Assembly: GCF_002933855.1 (NCBI RefSeq)
Contig: NZ_BFAQ01000033.1
Location: forward strand, 1-51,526
DNA from: Vibrio penaeicida
Lineage (GTDB): Bacteria; Pseudomonadota; Gammaproteobacteria; Enterobacterales; Vibrionaceae
Length of the DNA stretch: 51,526 nt
Reading direction: 5' to 3'
In this document: piece after piece, positions 44,145 through 51,526 of the stretch
Position numbering within the stretch: position 1 is the first letter of the stretch
How the letters are laid out: each line of letters opens with the position of its first letter
Position numbers and translations under genes: made by a program
Notes under the pieces: model-generated
What the model saw: the letters and a program-made list of their open reading frames with translations, nothing else
Told to the model about the DNA's origin: nothing
Databases searched by the model: none

Positions 44145-45866
44145 ATGCAAAAGGATATGAAGAAAACCTACTTAGGACGTTGTATGTCTCTGGCTCTGCT
44201 GATGACAGCCGTATCACCAATGGCGTCTGCCGATATGGCAGCGGCAAAGAAGTGGCTGGAGTCTGAATTTACGCCATCGACCCTTTCTGTTGATAAGCAA
44301 CAGGAAGAAATGCAATGGTTCATTGATGCCGCTCAGCCTTTTAAAGGCATGGAGATCAATGTTGCTTCCGAAACCATTACCACTCACGAGTACGAAGCGA
44401 AAGTCTTGGCGAAAGCGTTCTACGAGATCACAGGAATCAAAGTTAACCATGACTTGATCCAAGAAGGTGATGTAGTAGAAAAGCTGCAAACCCAAATGCA
44501 AACAGGCCGTAACATTTACGATGCGTACGTCAATGACTCCGACTTGATTGGTACACACTTCCGTTACGGTAAAGTGGTCCCTATCAGTGATTTCATTGCG
44601 GGTGAAGGTGCCGTGGTGACTAACCCAATGCTGGATCTGAAAGACTTTATCGGTCTGAGCTTTACCACGGGGCCAGACGGCAAGATATACCAACTTCCAG
44701 ACCAGCAGTTTGCCAACCTTTACTGGTTCCGTGCCGACTGGTTTGAGCGCGAGGATTTGAAAGCGAAGTTTAAAGATGCTTACGGTTATGAGTTGGGTGT
44801 ACCGCTTAACTGGTCAGCATACGAAGACATTGCTGAGTTTTTTACAGACAAAGTAAAAACTATCGATGGCGAGCCCGTATACGGCCATATGGATTACGGT
44901 AAAAAAGACCCATCCTTAGGTTGGCGTTTCACCGATTCTTGGTTCTCCATGGCCGGTGCAGGCGACAAAGGGATTCCAAATGGATTACCTGTCGATGAGT
45001 GGGGCATTCGTATTGAAGGCTGTCAGCCTGTTGGTTCTGATGTGTCTCGCGGTGGTGCAACGAATGGTCCTGCAGCCGTTTACGCGACGACAAAATACGT
45101 GGATTGGTTGAAGAAGTACGCGCCACCAGAAGCTCAAGGTATGACCTTTGGTGAAGCGGGCCCAGTTCCGGCACAAGGTTCTATCGCGCAGCAAATCTTC
45201 TGGTACACCGCCTTTACTGCGGATATGACCAAACCGGGCTTGCCAGTGGTAAACGAAGACGGCACACCAAAATGGCGCATGGCACCTTCGCCACGCGGTC
45301 CATACTGGGAAGACGGCATGAAGCTGGGTTACCAAGATGCAGGTTCTTGGACCTTCTTGAACAGTACACCACTTGATCGCCGTAAGGCAGCATGGCTGTA
45401 CGCGCAGTTTGTTGTGTCTAAATCTGTAAGCTTGAAGAAGACATTGGTTGGCCTAACGCCAATTCGTGAGTCGGACATCAACTCTCAGGCGATGACAGAT
45501 GCAGCACCTAACTTGGGTGGCTTGGTCGAGTTCTACCGCAGTGATGCTCGTAAGCAATGGACACCAACAGGTACAAATGTACCGGATTATCCAAAACTGG
45601 CGCAGCTTTGGTGGCAATACGTTTCGGAAGCAGCAAGCGGCGAGAAAACACCACAAGAAGCACTGAATGGCTTGGCGAAAGCACAAGACAAAGTACTTCG
45701 CCGCCTAGAGCGTAGTAAAGCTCAAGGTGAGTGTGGTCCTAAACTCAACCCAGAAAAAGGCGCGGAATACTGGTTAGCTCAACCGGGTTCTCCAAAAGCC
45801 AAATTGGCCAACGAGAAACCACAGGGTAAAACCATGGCGTACAAAGATCTGATCGCTTCTAAGTAA
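44145..45866 (+). CDS. glpV: glycerol ABC importer binding protein (GlpV type)
   Basis: A 573-residue exported protein. The signal peptide is in the first 29 residues (CMSLALLMTAVSPMASA). The mature protein is an extracellular family 1 solute-binding protein of unusually large size, as in rhizobial GlpV; a long C-terminal tail follows. AGGAGTTATTAGTA precedes the ATG. It is the last gene of the operon and is followed by a strong terminator. Together with GlpK and GlpD it completes the route from external glycerol to dihydroxyacetone phosphate. Confidence 0.9.
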   Translation: MQKDMKKTYLGRCMSLALLMTAVSPMASADMAAAKKWLESEFTPSTLSVDKQQEEMQWFIDAAQPFKGMEINVASETITTHEYEAKVLAKAFYEITGIKVNHDLIQEGDVVEKLQTQMQTGRNIYDAYVNDSDLIGTHFRYGKVVPISDFIAGEGAVVTNPMLDLKDFIGLSFTTGPDGKIYQLPDQQFANLYWFRADWFEREDLKAKFKDAYGYELGVPLNWSAYEDIAEFFTDKVKTIDGEPVYGHMDYGKKDPSLGWRFTDSWFSMAGAGDKGIPNGLPVDEWGIRIEGCQPVGSDVSRGGATNGPAAVYATTKYVDWLKKYAPPEAQGMTFGEAGPVPAQGSIAQQIFWYTAFTADMTKPGLPVVNEDGTPKWRMAPSPRGPYWEDGMKLGYQDAGSWTFLNSTPLDRRKAAWLYAQFVVSKSVSLKKTLVGLTPIRESDINSQAMTDAAPNLGGLVEFYRSDARKQWTPTGTNVPDYPKLAQLWWQYVSEAASGEKTPQEALNGLAKAQDKVLRRLERSKAQGECGPKLNPEKGAEYWLAQPGSPKAKLANEKPQGKTMAYKDLIASK

Positions 45867-45948
45867 GTGGCTGCTAGATAAGTCGCTTCTGAATATGAAG
45901 TTCAGATCACCTTATTTGCTTCTGGCTCAGGGAATCTAGAAGCAAACC

Positions 45949-45984
45949 AGCCAGCAATGTGTAGGGCATTGCTGGCTTTTTTTG
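45949..45984 (+). terminator. strong terminator of the glycerol importer operon
   Basis: AGCCAGCAATG (45949-45959) pairs perfectly with CATTGCTGGCT (45967-45977), followed by seven T residues. Confidence 0.93.
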
Positions 45985-46087
45985 GGTGCTAACATAACTA
46001 TATTGCGATTGATTCTACCTTTTTTATTTAAATGTCTTGTAAAGATAAATATGAAACAAATAGCATTTATATGAAAGGAGTAAATTT

Positions 46088-46582
46088 ATGCCAATAGAAG
46101 TAACGTTTAGTATTAAGAATAAAAAAGTTGTGGTGAAGGATACGGCAACACAAAAACGGATAGAAATGTCAGCCACTTCAGGCGGCTGGGATGAGCATGA
46201 TCCACTTCCAAAAGGAAAATGGGTCATCGCAGAGAACCCAAGTGGATTTAGAGAATATTTTGGTCTTTTTTATGTCGATAAACAAGTCAATGATCAGTTC
46301 AAAGATAACGGAAAATGGCGAGATGGAATTAGATTTGGCTACCATCGTAGCTCAGGAAGTCACGGTTGTATTATGGCTAGACCATTTCCACACGACTTAA
46401 ATAATATGTCTGTACCGGCAGCAACTATGAAAGGGTATGACCTCTGGGATAACGTTCAGATGCTAATCAGAACCAAAGGCACAAAAAAAGTGATTCGCTA
46501 TCAAAACAATGAAATCCCCCATAGAAAAGATACAACTGTCTATAACATCACAACATATGGATACTTAACCGTTACGGATTAG
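46088..46582 (+). CDS. probable L,D-transpeptidase-fold antibacterial effector (Tlde1/DUF2778-like)
   Basis: A 164-residue protein with no signal peptide. The catalytic motif of the YkuD/DUF2778 fold is visible in FGYHRSSGSHGCIMARP (His86, Ser91, Gly93, Cys94), preceded by the N-terminal strands and DEHDPLPKGKWVIAENPSG. DUF2778 proteins include Tlde1, a type VI secretion effector that attacks peptidoglycan in the target periplasm; such effectors lack a signal peptide. The next gene, 8 bases downstream, encodes an exported protein fit to be its immunity factor. AAAGGAG precedes the ATG. No hcp, vgrG or PAAR gene is in the window, so the delivery route is inferred. Confidence 0.72.
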   Translation: MPIEVTFSIKNKKVVVKDTATQKRIEMSATSGGWDEHDPLPKGKWVIAENPSGFREYFGLFYVDKQVNDQFKDNGKWRDGIRFGYHRSSGSHGCIMARPFPHDLNNMSVPAATMKGYDLWDNVQMLIRTKGTKKVIRYQNNEIPHRKDTTVYNITTYGYLTVTD

Positions 46583-46590
46583 ACCTTGAA

Positions 46591-47067
46591 ATGACAAAAT
46601 CACTACTTATAACTTTATGCTATTTAATCAGTTTTTCCTCGTTTGCATCAGCTATCGGGACAGACCGATTCAAGATAGATATCCCCACTCATTTCGCTAT
46701 TCCTGCCTATCAAAGTAACAATGGCGAGCAGACTTGGACGTATGTAACAGAACTTGGAACTTTGATCATTTCCGAACAGCGATGTGATAAAGCATGTTTG
46801 GTTGTCTCACAAGATGACGTAGATATGTACAACACTCATGAGAGAATGAAAAACCATGGCTCAGTTATAATTGAAAAAAATGATGTTGTAGGCTGGTTGG
46901 TACATTCTCCAACATACAGTAATACCTTTACTTCAGAAGTAACTTTTTCTCATTTAGATGCTTCTATTTCATTTCACTTCATATACAAAAAAGCCAATTC
47001 GTCGTTAGACACACATAGAAGTCTTGTGGAGTTTATAAGATTGATTAACAATATTGAGTTCTTATAA
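46591..47067 (+). CDS. exported protein, candidate periplasmic immunity partner
   Basis: A 158-residue protein. The first 21 residues are a clear signal peptide (SLLITLCYLISFSSFASA). The mature part is beta-rich with a close pair of cysteines (EQRCDKACLVV). I do not recognise the family. It begins 8 bases after the effector-like gene with a poor ribosome-binding site of its own, so translation is likely coupled. A periplasmic protein encoded right behind a peptidoglycan-targeting toxin is the usual immunity arrangement; that role is inference. Confidence 0.65.
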   Translation: MTKSLLITLCYLISFSSFASAIGTDRFKIDIPTHFAIPAYQSNNGEQTWTYVTELGTLIISEQRCDKACLVVSQDDVDMYNTHERMKNHGSVIIEKNDVVGWLVHSPTYSNTFTSEVTFSHLDASISFHFIYKKANSSLDTHRSLVEFIRLINNIEFL

Positions 47068-47174
47068 GCGCTATTAACCATCTAAAATCCATTATAAGGG
47101 GATGTTTATATGTAGTATCCCCCTAAATCCAGACCCGTCTCAAAGCTCAATACCTAAAAGATAAAGGAGGCTCT

Positions 47175-48020
47175 CTAATTTCCTAAGGCTTGTCTGGCAT
47201 TATCTATTTCAATCGAATGCTCAATCATTATTCTTCTGTTATCCCCATTAGCTTCATCACCACAAGGCTTTCCATTAAATTTTATATCAGGGCTTGAATA
47301 TACTTTCAGGTTATCGAGGAAAGTTCCACTTCCCCCAACACCTACATAAATTAATGTCGTTTTTCCTGAGCATTGATATCCACCGGTGTACGATTTAATA
47401 AAACTTTCATCATGAATATAATGTTTTTTAATATATTCAATATCAGAGTTTTGATGCAGCGCTCCTGCTAAATGACCAAGCTCGTGCTCCAATACATGAC
47501 TAGCAGCATTGTATGATAGTATAAACGCACTCTTACTCAGGTTGAAATTAACCATCCCATCAAAATTTTCTGTTCTCGATTTATATCTATTACCATAAAC
47601 AATAGCTAAATAAACACCAGGCTGTTGATCATGCTGCTCTATAACGCCTTCGTACCCTGCAGATTCAAGTATATTCTTTGCCATAGCTACCGGATCACTA
47701 AAACGTATTTCGTTTAAATTCACCATACTGGTATCAATGAATGTTATTTCTCCAGCATGGCGTTTTATCGGAATACAAGATTTCCGTAATATCTCGTTTG
47801 ATTCTTTAACAAACTTGCTAAGTCTTTTCTTAATAATCGTATCTTCCGTATTACTAAGAATATCTGCATCTACATAAAAGTTTATGGATGTATCTACATA
47901 TTTATCTTGGTTGCAATCAATCAGTGATAAACCCGACCGATCATTATCTATTACCCTATATATCGCTAGTAGAACTATTATAGTGGATCCAATAATTAAC
48001 CCTATTCTTTTAATACTCAT
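47175..48020 (-). CDS. membrane-anchored zinc metalloprotease (metzincin type)
   Basis: A 281-residue protein. Residues 5-21 (RIGLIIGSTIIVLLAIY) anchor it in the membrane, with the rest outside. The zinc motif HELGHLAGALH (residues 179-189) fits HExxHxxGxxH with catalytic Glu180. Cysteines at the C-terminal end (GYQCSGK and GKPCGDE) may pair. Similarity beyond the motif is not recognised; the motif points to the reprolysin-like metzincins. It is encoded opposite its neighbours in an AT-rich segment, with a poor match to the rest of the window in base composition, suggesting acquisition. Confidence 0.75.
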   Translation of the reverse strand: MSIKRIGLIIGSTIIVLLAIYRVIDNDRSGLSLIDCNQDKYVDTSINFYVDADILSNTEDTIIKKRLSKFVKESNEILRKSCIPIKRHAGEITFIDTSMVNLNEIRFSDPVAMAKNILESAGYEGVIEQHDQQPGVYLAIVYGNRYKSRTENFDGMVNFNLSKSAFILSYNAASHVLEHELGHLAGALHQNSDIEYIKKHYIHDESFIKSYTGGYQCSGKTTLIYVGVGGSGTFLDNLKVYSSPDIKFNGKPCGDEANGDNRRIMIEHSIEIDNARQALGN

Positions 48021-48032
48021 TTCTTAATAATC

Positions 48033-48069
48033 TAACAACTCTATTTATTGATATTTTAAAGAGTTGTTA
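48033..48069. promoter_or_regulatory. 10-bp inverted repeat upstream of the metalloprotease
   Basis: TAACAACTCT (48033-48042) and AGAGTTGTTA (48060-48069) are perfect inverted copies 17 bases apart, starting 13 bases before the start codon. Probably an operator or a leader hairpin. Confidence 0.5.
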
Positions 48070-48382
48070 TTCTATTTATTTTATAAATAATTAAAACTAT
48101 CAGTTCTAGTAGGTATAACTGAGCATTGCTAATTTATGCTGATGAGGTAGCGCTGGTTATATTGGGAAGAAAGGTCAATTGAAACCTATCGACTGATCGT
48201 CATACACATACGGTTAGAAAAATCTGGTTTTTCTCATAAATAACTGAGATTTAGGCTGAATTTCTTAAACAATAACCATAAAGCATCTATCTACCGTGGC
48301 ATACTCAAAAGCAATCACAATTATGATAATTTCAATATTATCAATAATTTAAATCAATCAATTAAACCTTTAAGGTAACCCT
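48070..48382. other. AT-rich intergenic region
   Basis: About 310 bases between divergent genes, holding promoters for the metalloprotease and for the small exported protein operon. A short palindrome GATAAT/ATTATC lies at about 48324-48341. No gene seen. Confidence 0.4.
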
Positions 48383-48703
48383 ATGAAACGACTTTTGACC
48401 CTATCTGTGCTTCTTCTGACATCCCAATTCGCAACGGCCAACTCTGGATGGCGCGAGATCACTCAGTTAGGATGCCACCTTAACGATGGGACCTGTTATG
48501 CAACCTTGGATACGGCAGTGGGTCCATCGAAATGTCGTTCGACATCTATTCGTTGGAATAAAGATAGTGCTGCTTCAGGAAAGGAAACGTTAAGCTTGCT
48601 CATGACGGCATCTGCAGCCGGAAAGAAAGTGATGTTTAGTGTAGTCGAACAATGCTATGGCAGCTACCCGACTTTTAACTACACAGTTGTACAAATGAAA
48701 TAA
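48383..48703 (+). CDS. small exported protein 1 of a three-gene family
   Basis: A 106-residue protein with a signal peptide (residues 1-19, LLTLSVLLLTSQFATA). The mature part has four cysteines, a helix-like SLLMTASAAGKKVMFSVVEQC block and a beta-rich rest. The same layout (an N-terminal cysteine, an LxxAxxxxxxVxx helix-strand block and a late cysteine) recurs in the next two genes. I do not recognise the family. AAGGTAACCCT precedes the ATG. Confidence 0.7.
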   Translation: MKRLLTLSVLLLTSQFATANSGWREITQLGCHLNDGTCYATLDTAVGPSKCRSTSIRWNKDSAASGKETLSLLMTASAAGKKVMFSVVEQCYGSYPTFNYTVVQMK

Positions 48704-48741
48704 ACCAACTTATCGAACCAAACCATCTTACGGTCGTTACT

Positions 48742-49083
48742 ATGAAAACCATTCTATCTGCGCTCTTTATATCCATGAGTTTAATTAACATCGCTCACGC
48801 ATTTACACCAGAAGCATCGCCTACTGGTTCTATAAAAAGGCTCATTGCTTATACCAAATTTGGTAATGGGGATGTATACGTTCAACTAAACGCAAACAGT
48901 ACCTCATGCTCGCACGGTTACTTCATTGACAAATCGAGCGCGGGATATGAATCAACATTGAGCATGCTTCTAGCAGCATATCAGGCAAACACTCCTGTCA
49001 CGCTTTACGCCAACCCTGAAAAGAAATGGGCGGGCTCTGGCAATTCAGTATGCGAGCTGTATAGCGTCGTTTACTCACGGTAA
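48742..49083 (+). CDS. small exported protein 2 of a three-gene family
   Basis: A 113-residue protein with a signal peptide ending about residue 20 (LFISMSLINIAHA). The mature part contains GDVYVQLNANSTSC, then TLSMLLAAYQANTPVTLYAN and a last SVCELYSVVY. It lines up by pattern with its two neighbours. It starts 38 bases after protein 1, and the ribosome-binding site is weak. Function unknown. Confidence 0.7.
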   Translation: MKTILSALFISMSLINIAHAFTPEASPTGSIKRLIAYTKFGNGDVYVQLNANSTSCSHGYFIDKSSAGYESTLSMLLAAYQANTPVTLYANPEKKWAGSGNSVCELYSVVYSR

Positions 49084-49125
49084 ACCATTCAAAAACTCGT
49101 GAATCAATCAATTACGGAAGGATCT

Positions 49126-49449
49126 ATGTTTAAAAAGGCTTTATGTATTTCCACAATACTGTTTTTTGGAAGTGCGAACGCAACACCTTATTCCCAAGAC
49201 ACCAACACGGTGGGAAAGATCTTCGCTAACCCCAATGGTGCTATTGCGCTGCAACTAAATGGAGGGTTTCCCAACGCAATTCGCTCCAATCAATGCCCTG
49301 GAAATAATGGATGGGCAGGTGTCGCTACATCTGATGGTGTCATCAAATCTATGATCCTTACCGCGAAGGCGTCTGGGCATAAACTGACCGTAACAATACA
49401 AGGCTGTGAGGGTGGCTGGTTCAAAATAAAGGATCTGTATCTAAACTAA
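49126..49449 (+). CDS. small exported protein 3 of a three-gene family
   Basis: A 107-residue protein starting at MFKKALCIST, behind AAGGA; an upstream GTG in the same frame has no support. The signal peptide ends near residue 19 (FFGSANA). The mature part has GAIALQLNGGFPNAI, SMILTAKASGHKLTVTIQGC and WFKIKDLYL. The pattern matches the previous two genes, so the three are likely paralogues from tandem duplication that have diverged far. Function unknown. Confidence 0.7.
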   Translation: MFKKALCISTILFFGSANATPYSQDTNTVGKIFANPNGAIALQLNGGFPNAIRSNQCPGNNGWAGVATSDGVIKSMILTAKASGHKLTVTIQGCEGGWFKIKDLYLN

Positions 49450-49540
49450 TTCGCTCTCTCCAAAATCAGCGCATAGCTCTCGTTTAAAGGGCTATACCAC
49501 TGCTGAAGAAATGGCTGATTGAATATCAAAATAATGAACA

Positions 49541-49566
49541 AAGCCCCAAACACATGTTTGGGGCTT
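49541..49566. terminator. perfect hairpin between convergent genes
   Basis: AAGCCCCAAACA (49541-49552) pairs with TGTTTGGGGCTT (49555-49566). It sits between protein 3 and the glutamate decarboxylase, so it can serve both strands, although T-runs are short. Confidence 0.65.
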
Positions 49567-49604
49567 AAGTGTCTTAATATTGCCACGTTTCCTCTAAATT
49601 AGAG

Positions 49605-51305
49605 CTACTTCGCACCTGCAATTACGCTGCGTTCGCGGGATTCAGATAACTGCAAGTAAGTCACTTTAACGCACGCTTTTTCTACCAGATCACTAGACGA
49701 TTTAGCACTGTCAGCATCGAATGTCACCGTCGCTTTGTATGTCTTAGTCGAATCCTTAATCGATCTGACTTGCTCTTCAAGCTTAATCACCGAGTCGATA
49801 TAGTTTTGGATTAGGATACCGACCATATCGCGGCTAATACCTTCTTTCACAACCATACGCATAACAGCAATTTGCGGTGTTTCGACTATTTGCTCTTGCG
49901 TTGGTGGGCGCTTTTCAAGAGGCATTGAAAATGCAGGTACCACCCACCCAAACTGTTTCAGCTTGTCTGAAACATCATGGACGGAGTAAATATAGTTTTT
50001 GGTATCGTCATTTGTTAATGGCTGATCATCATAAGTTAGATTCAATCTAACAGCTGATGCTGGGAAATATTCTGCGTGATTAACCACTTTAAATATCGGC
50101 TTGTTTTCGAATATTGTCGTCACTGGTGCCTTGTCTCCAGCTTCTTTGTCTTGCTCTGTGACCGTCAATCGCAACGATTGAAGCCCAGCCGATAAATCTT
50201 GAGCAAGAGACATTAAGTTCTGAACCACCGAACTGTAGCCATGCTTACCTAAACGAAGAAAGTTGTAGTATTGCGCCAGCACCATTGAGCTGCCACGAGA
50301 GAAGTTCAGGCTGTAGGTGGATTCATCAAATCCAAGCACATTAGTGGTTACGAACAGTTTTTCTGGGATCTCATGGAAGTCTTTCCAAAGCGCCCAACCT
50401 ACACCTGGGTAAACTAGCCCAAATTTATGACCGGAAACATTGATGGTTTTTACCTGCTCTAGTTTGAAGTCCCATTTTAATTCGGGCGTTTCACTGTGAT
50501 CACGGAAGGGTTCGATAAATCCACCACTGGCTCCATCTACATGCAATGGCACATCTAACGGGTTAAGTGGATCATTTTTAAGCTCGACCAACACGTTATT
50601 GATGGCTTCAACTGGATCATTTTGCCCAGTGTATGAAGTCCCCATCACCGCAACAACGCAGGTGGTGTTTTCATCCACTGCCTTTCTGACTTCTTCTGCG
50701 GTAATGACGTAGTTGGTTTCTTCCGTGATCGGAATCCACTTGATGTCCACATCGAAGTATTGTGCGTATTTTACCCACGTAATATGTACATCTGAACCAA
50801 TGACAATGTTGGGTTTATCATAGGAAAGGTTTTTCTCTTTTCGGTTTTTTTTCCATTGTTCTTTATGAGAAAGCGCGCACAACATTAGGGCTTCTGAGGA
50901 GCCTATTGCCACCGTTCCCCACCCACTTGGAATATCTTTGTTATGTGCCAACTCTTCCGCTGTTTTCATGTCGTTGGGTGCGTTAAACAAATCAAGCAAC
51001 ATGCGTACACAACGCTGTTCAATCTCCAACGTTCGGTTGTACACCTCACCATCAATATAGTTCTTACCCAAGTTGTCTTTAATAAGTTGGTTGGCTTCTT
51101 CATCCATCACTGTCGTCACGAAAGAAGCCATATTCAATGTTGGGTTTCCATCCAATTGAAGTTCATCTCGGATAAAGCGATACACCGCTTGAGGATCATG
51201 CTCCATCTCGGGCATTTTATTATTGGGTGTCTCCTCTCGGAAAAGGCTGCGACCATATGTTGGTGTATTTGCAGTTTGGAATTTTATGTCTTTTTGATTT
51301 CCCAT
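49605..51305 (-). CDS. gad: glutamate decarboxylase (PLP-dependent)
   Basis: A 566-residue cytoplasmic enzyme that converts glutamate to GABA and CO2 and consumes a proton. The PLP-binding lysine is in NVSGHKFGLVYPGVGWALW, and VDGASGGFIEPF supplies the cofactor aspartate. It is longer than E. coli GadB (466 residues) at both ends, as in the long Vibrio-type group. The start at MGNQKDIKFQ is preferred (GAGAG upstream) over a TTG 39 bases earlier. No GadC antiporter gene lies in the window. Confidence 0.9.
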   Translation of the reverse strand: MGNQKDIKFQTANTPTYGRSLFREETPNNKMPEMEHDPQAVYRFIRDELQLDGNPTLNMASFVTTVMDEEANQLIKDNLGKNYIDGEVYNRTLEIEQRCVRMLLDLFNAPNDMKTAEELAHNKDIPSGWGTVAIGSSEALMLCALSHKEQWKKNRKEKNLSYDKPNIVIGSDVHITWVKYAQYFDVDIKWIPITEETNYVITAEEVRKAVDENTTCVVAVMGTSYTGQNDPVEAINNVLVELKNDPLNPLDVPLHVDGASGGFIEPFRDHSETPELKWDFKLEQVKTINVSGHKFGLVYPGVGWALWKDFHEIPEKLFVTTNVLGFDESTYSLNFSRGSSMVLAQYYNFLRLGKHGYSSVVQNLMSLAQDLSAGLQSLRLTVTEQDKEAGDKAPVTTIFENKPIFKVVNHAEYFPASAVRLNLTYDDQPLTNDDTKNYIYSVHDVSDKLKQFGWVVPAFSMPLEKRPPTQEQIVETPQIAVMRMVVKEGISRDMVGILIQNYIDSVIKLEEQVRSIKDSTKTYKATVTFDADSAKSSSDLVEKACVKVTYLQLSESRERSVIAGAK

Positions 51306-51365
51306 CACTAGCTCTCTGATTACGTTGTGTGTATTAGATTTCAACTTAGCGTAGGAAAGGAAATG

Positions 51366-51383
51366 TATGAGTTCAAACTCATA
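51366..51383. promoter_or_regulatory. 18-bp palindrome upstream of the glutamate decarboxylase
   Basis: TATGAGTTCAAACTCATA is an 18-bp palindrome apart from its central two bases (CA), 61 bases before the preferred start codon. A likely operator or promoter element; the binding factor is unknown. Confidence 0.6.
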
Positions 51384-51526
51384 TGGGGATATTTCTTTAA
51401 GTCATAGAATTGATCTCAAAACCAGAGAATAGGATTTAGATTAAGACCGACTGAAGGTTAGGTCGCTGTATCCCCCTATTCGCAGCGATCGCTTTTCATT
51501 TATCAGAAAAAAAGTATCCACCGGCA

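Noticed and set aside
44214..44693. A 159-codon minus-strand reading frame inside glpV
   Set aside because: It mirrors the glpV codon pattern on the opposite strand and resembles no known protein.

Overview
The window looks like a chromosomal segment of a marine gammaproteobacterium, most likely Vibrio or a close relative. The evidence is moderate G+C, dense codirectional cassettes, and many Vibrio-typical families (SgrR-type regulators, RidA, ArgO/LysE, a CBM5/12 subtilase, a long glutamate decarboxylase). Species was inferred from family content only; there are no rRNA or tRNA genes, CRISPR arrays or complete insertion sequences.

Region 1 (1-8.2 kb) is mostly minus strand: a Spo0M-like protein, a small exported protein, an acyltransferase, a GNAT acetyltransferase, an isoprenylcysteine methyltransferase-like protein, a Crp/Fnr regulator, a Gfo/Idh oxidoreductase followed by an SgrR-type regulator, a 44-residue lipoprotein and a RidA-family protein. 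Region 2 (8.4-15 kb, plus strand) holds a WYL regulator and then a four-gene cassette: an AfuA-type binding protein, a fused double permease, an ATPase and an inositol-polyphosphate-phosphatase-like enzyme with no signal peptide. It reads like an importer for an intact organophosphate with its own cytoplasmic phosphatase. Two sets of tandem repeats lie between the first two genes, the second running into the permease start codon.

Region 3 (15-23.4 kb) is metabolic accessory material: LysR plus MFS efflux, an amino acid exporter, GFA, isochorismatase-like and quinone reductase proteins, an exported alpha/beta hydrolase, a membrane-anchored AraC regulator and another LysR. About 1.1 kb of AT-rich DNA with decayed coding traces follows. 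Region 4 (24.6-31.5 kb) has an IclR regulator, a dipeptide-type ABC permease/ATPase operon without a binding protein, and a lipoprotein with two DTG aspartyl-protease motifs and a PDZ-like end.

Region 5 (31.6-45.9 kb) is a glycerol region: glpK and glpD are divergent, and further on lies a six-gene glycerol ABC importer of the rhizobial glpSTPQUV type. Just upstream of the importer are a sigma-54 activator gene, a -24/-12 promoter, TGTTCA/TGAACA repeats placed like an enhancer and a GlpR-like operator. Between the two glycerol blocks sits an exported subtilase with a separate gene for a propeptide-like (I9) protein.

Region 6 (46.0-49.5 kb) is AT-rich and looks acquired. It holds a probable L,D-transpeptidase-fold antibacterial effector with a periplasmic partner that could be its immunity protein, a membrane-anchored metzincin-type protease and three related small exported proteins. 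The window ends with a glutamate decarboxylase preceded by an 18-bp palindrome.
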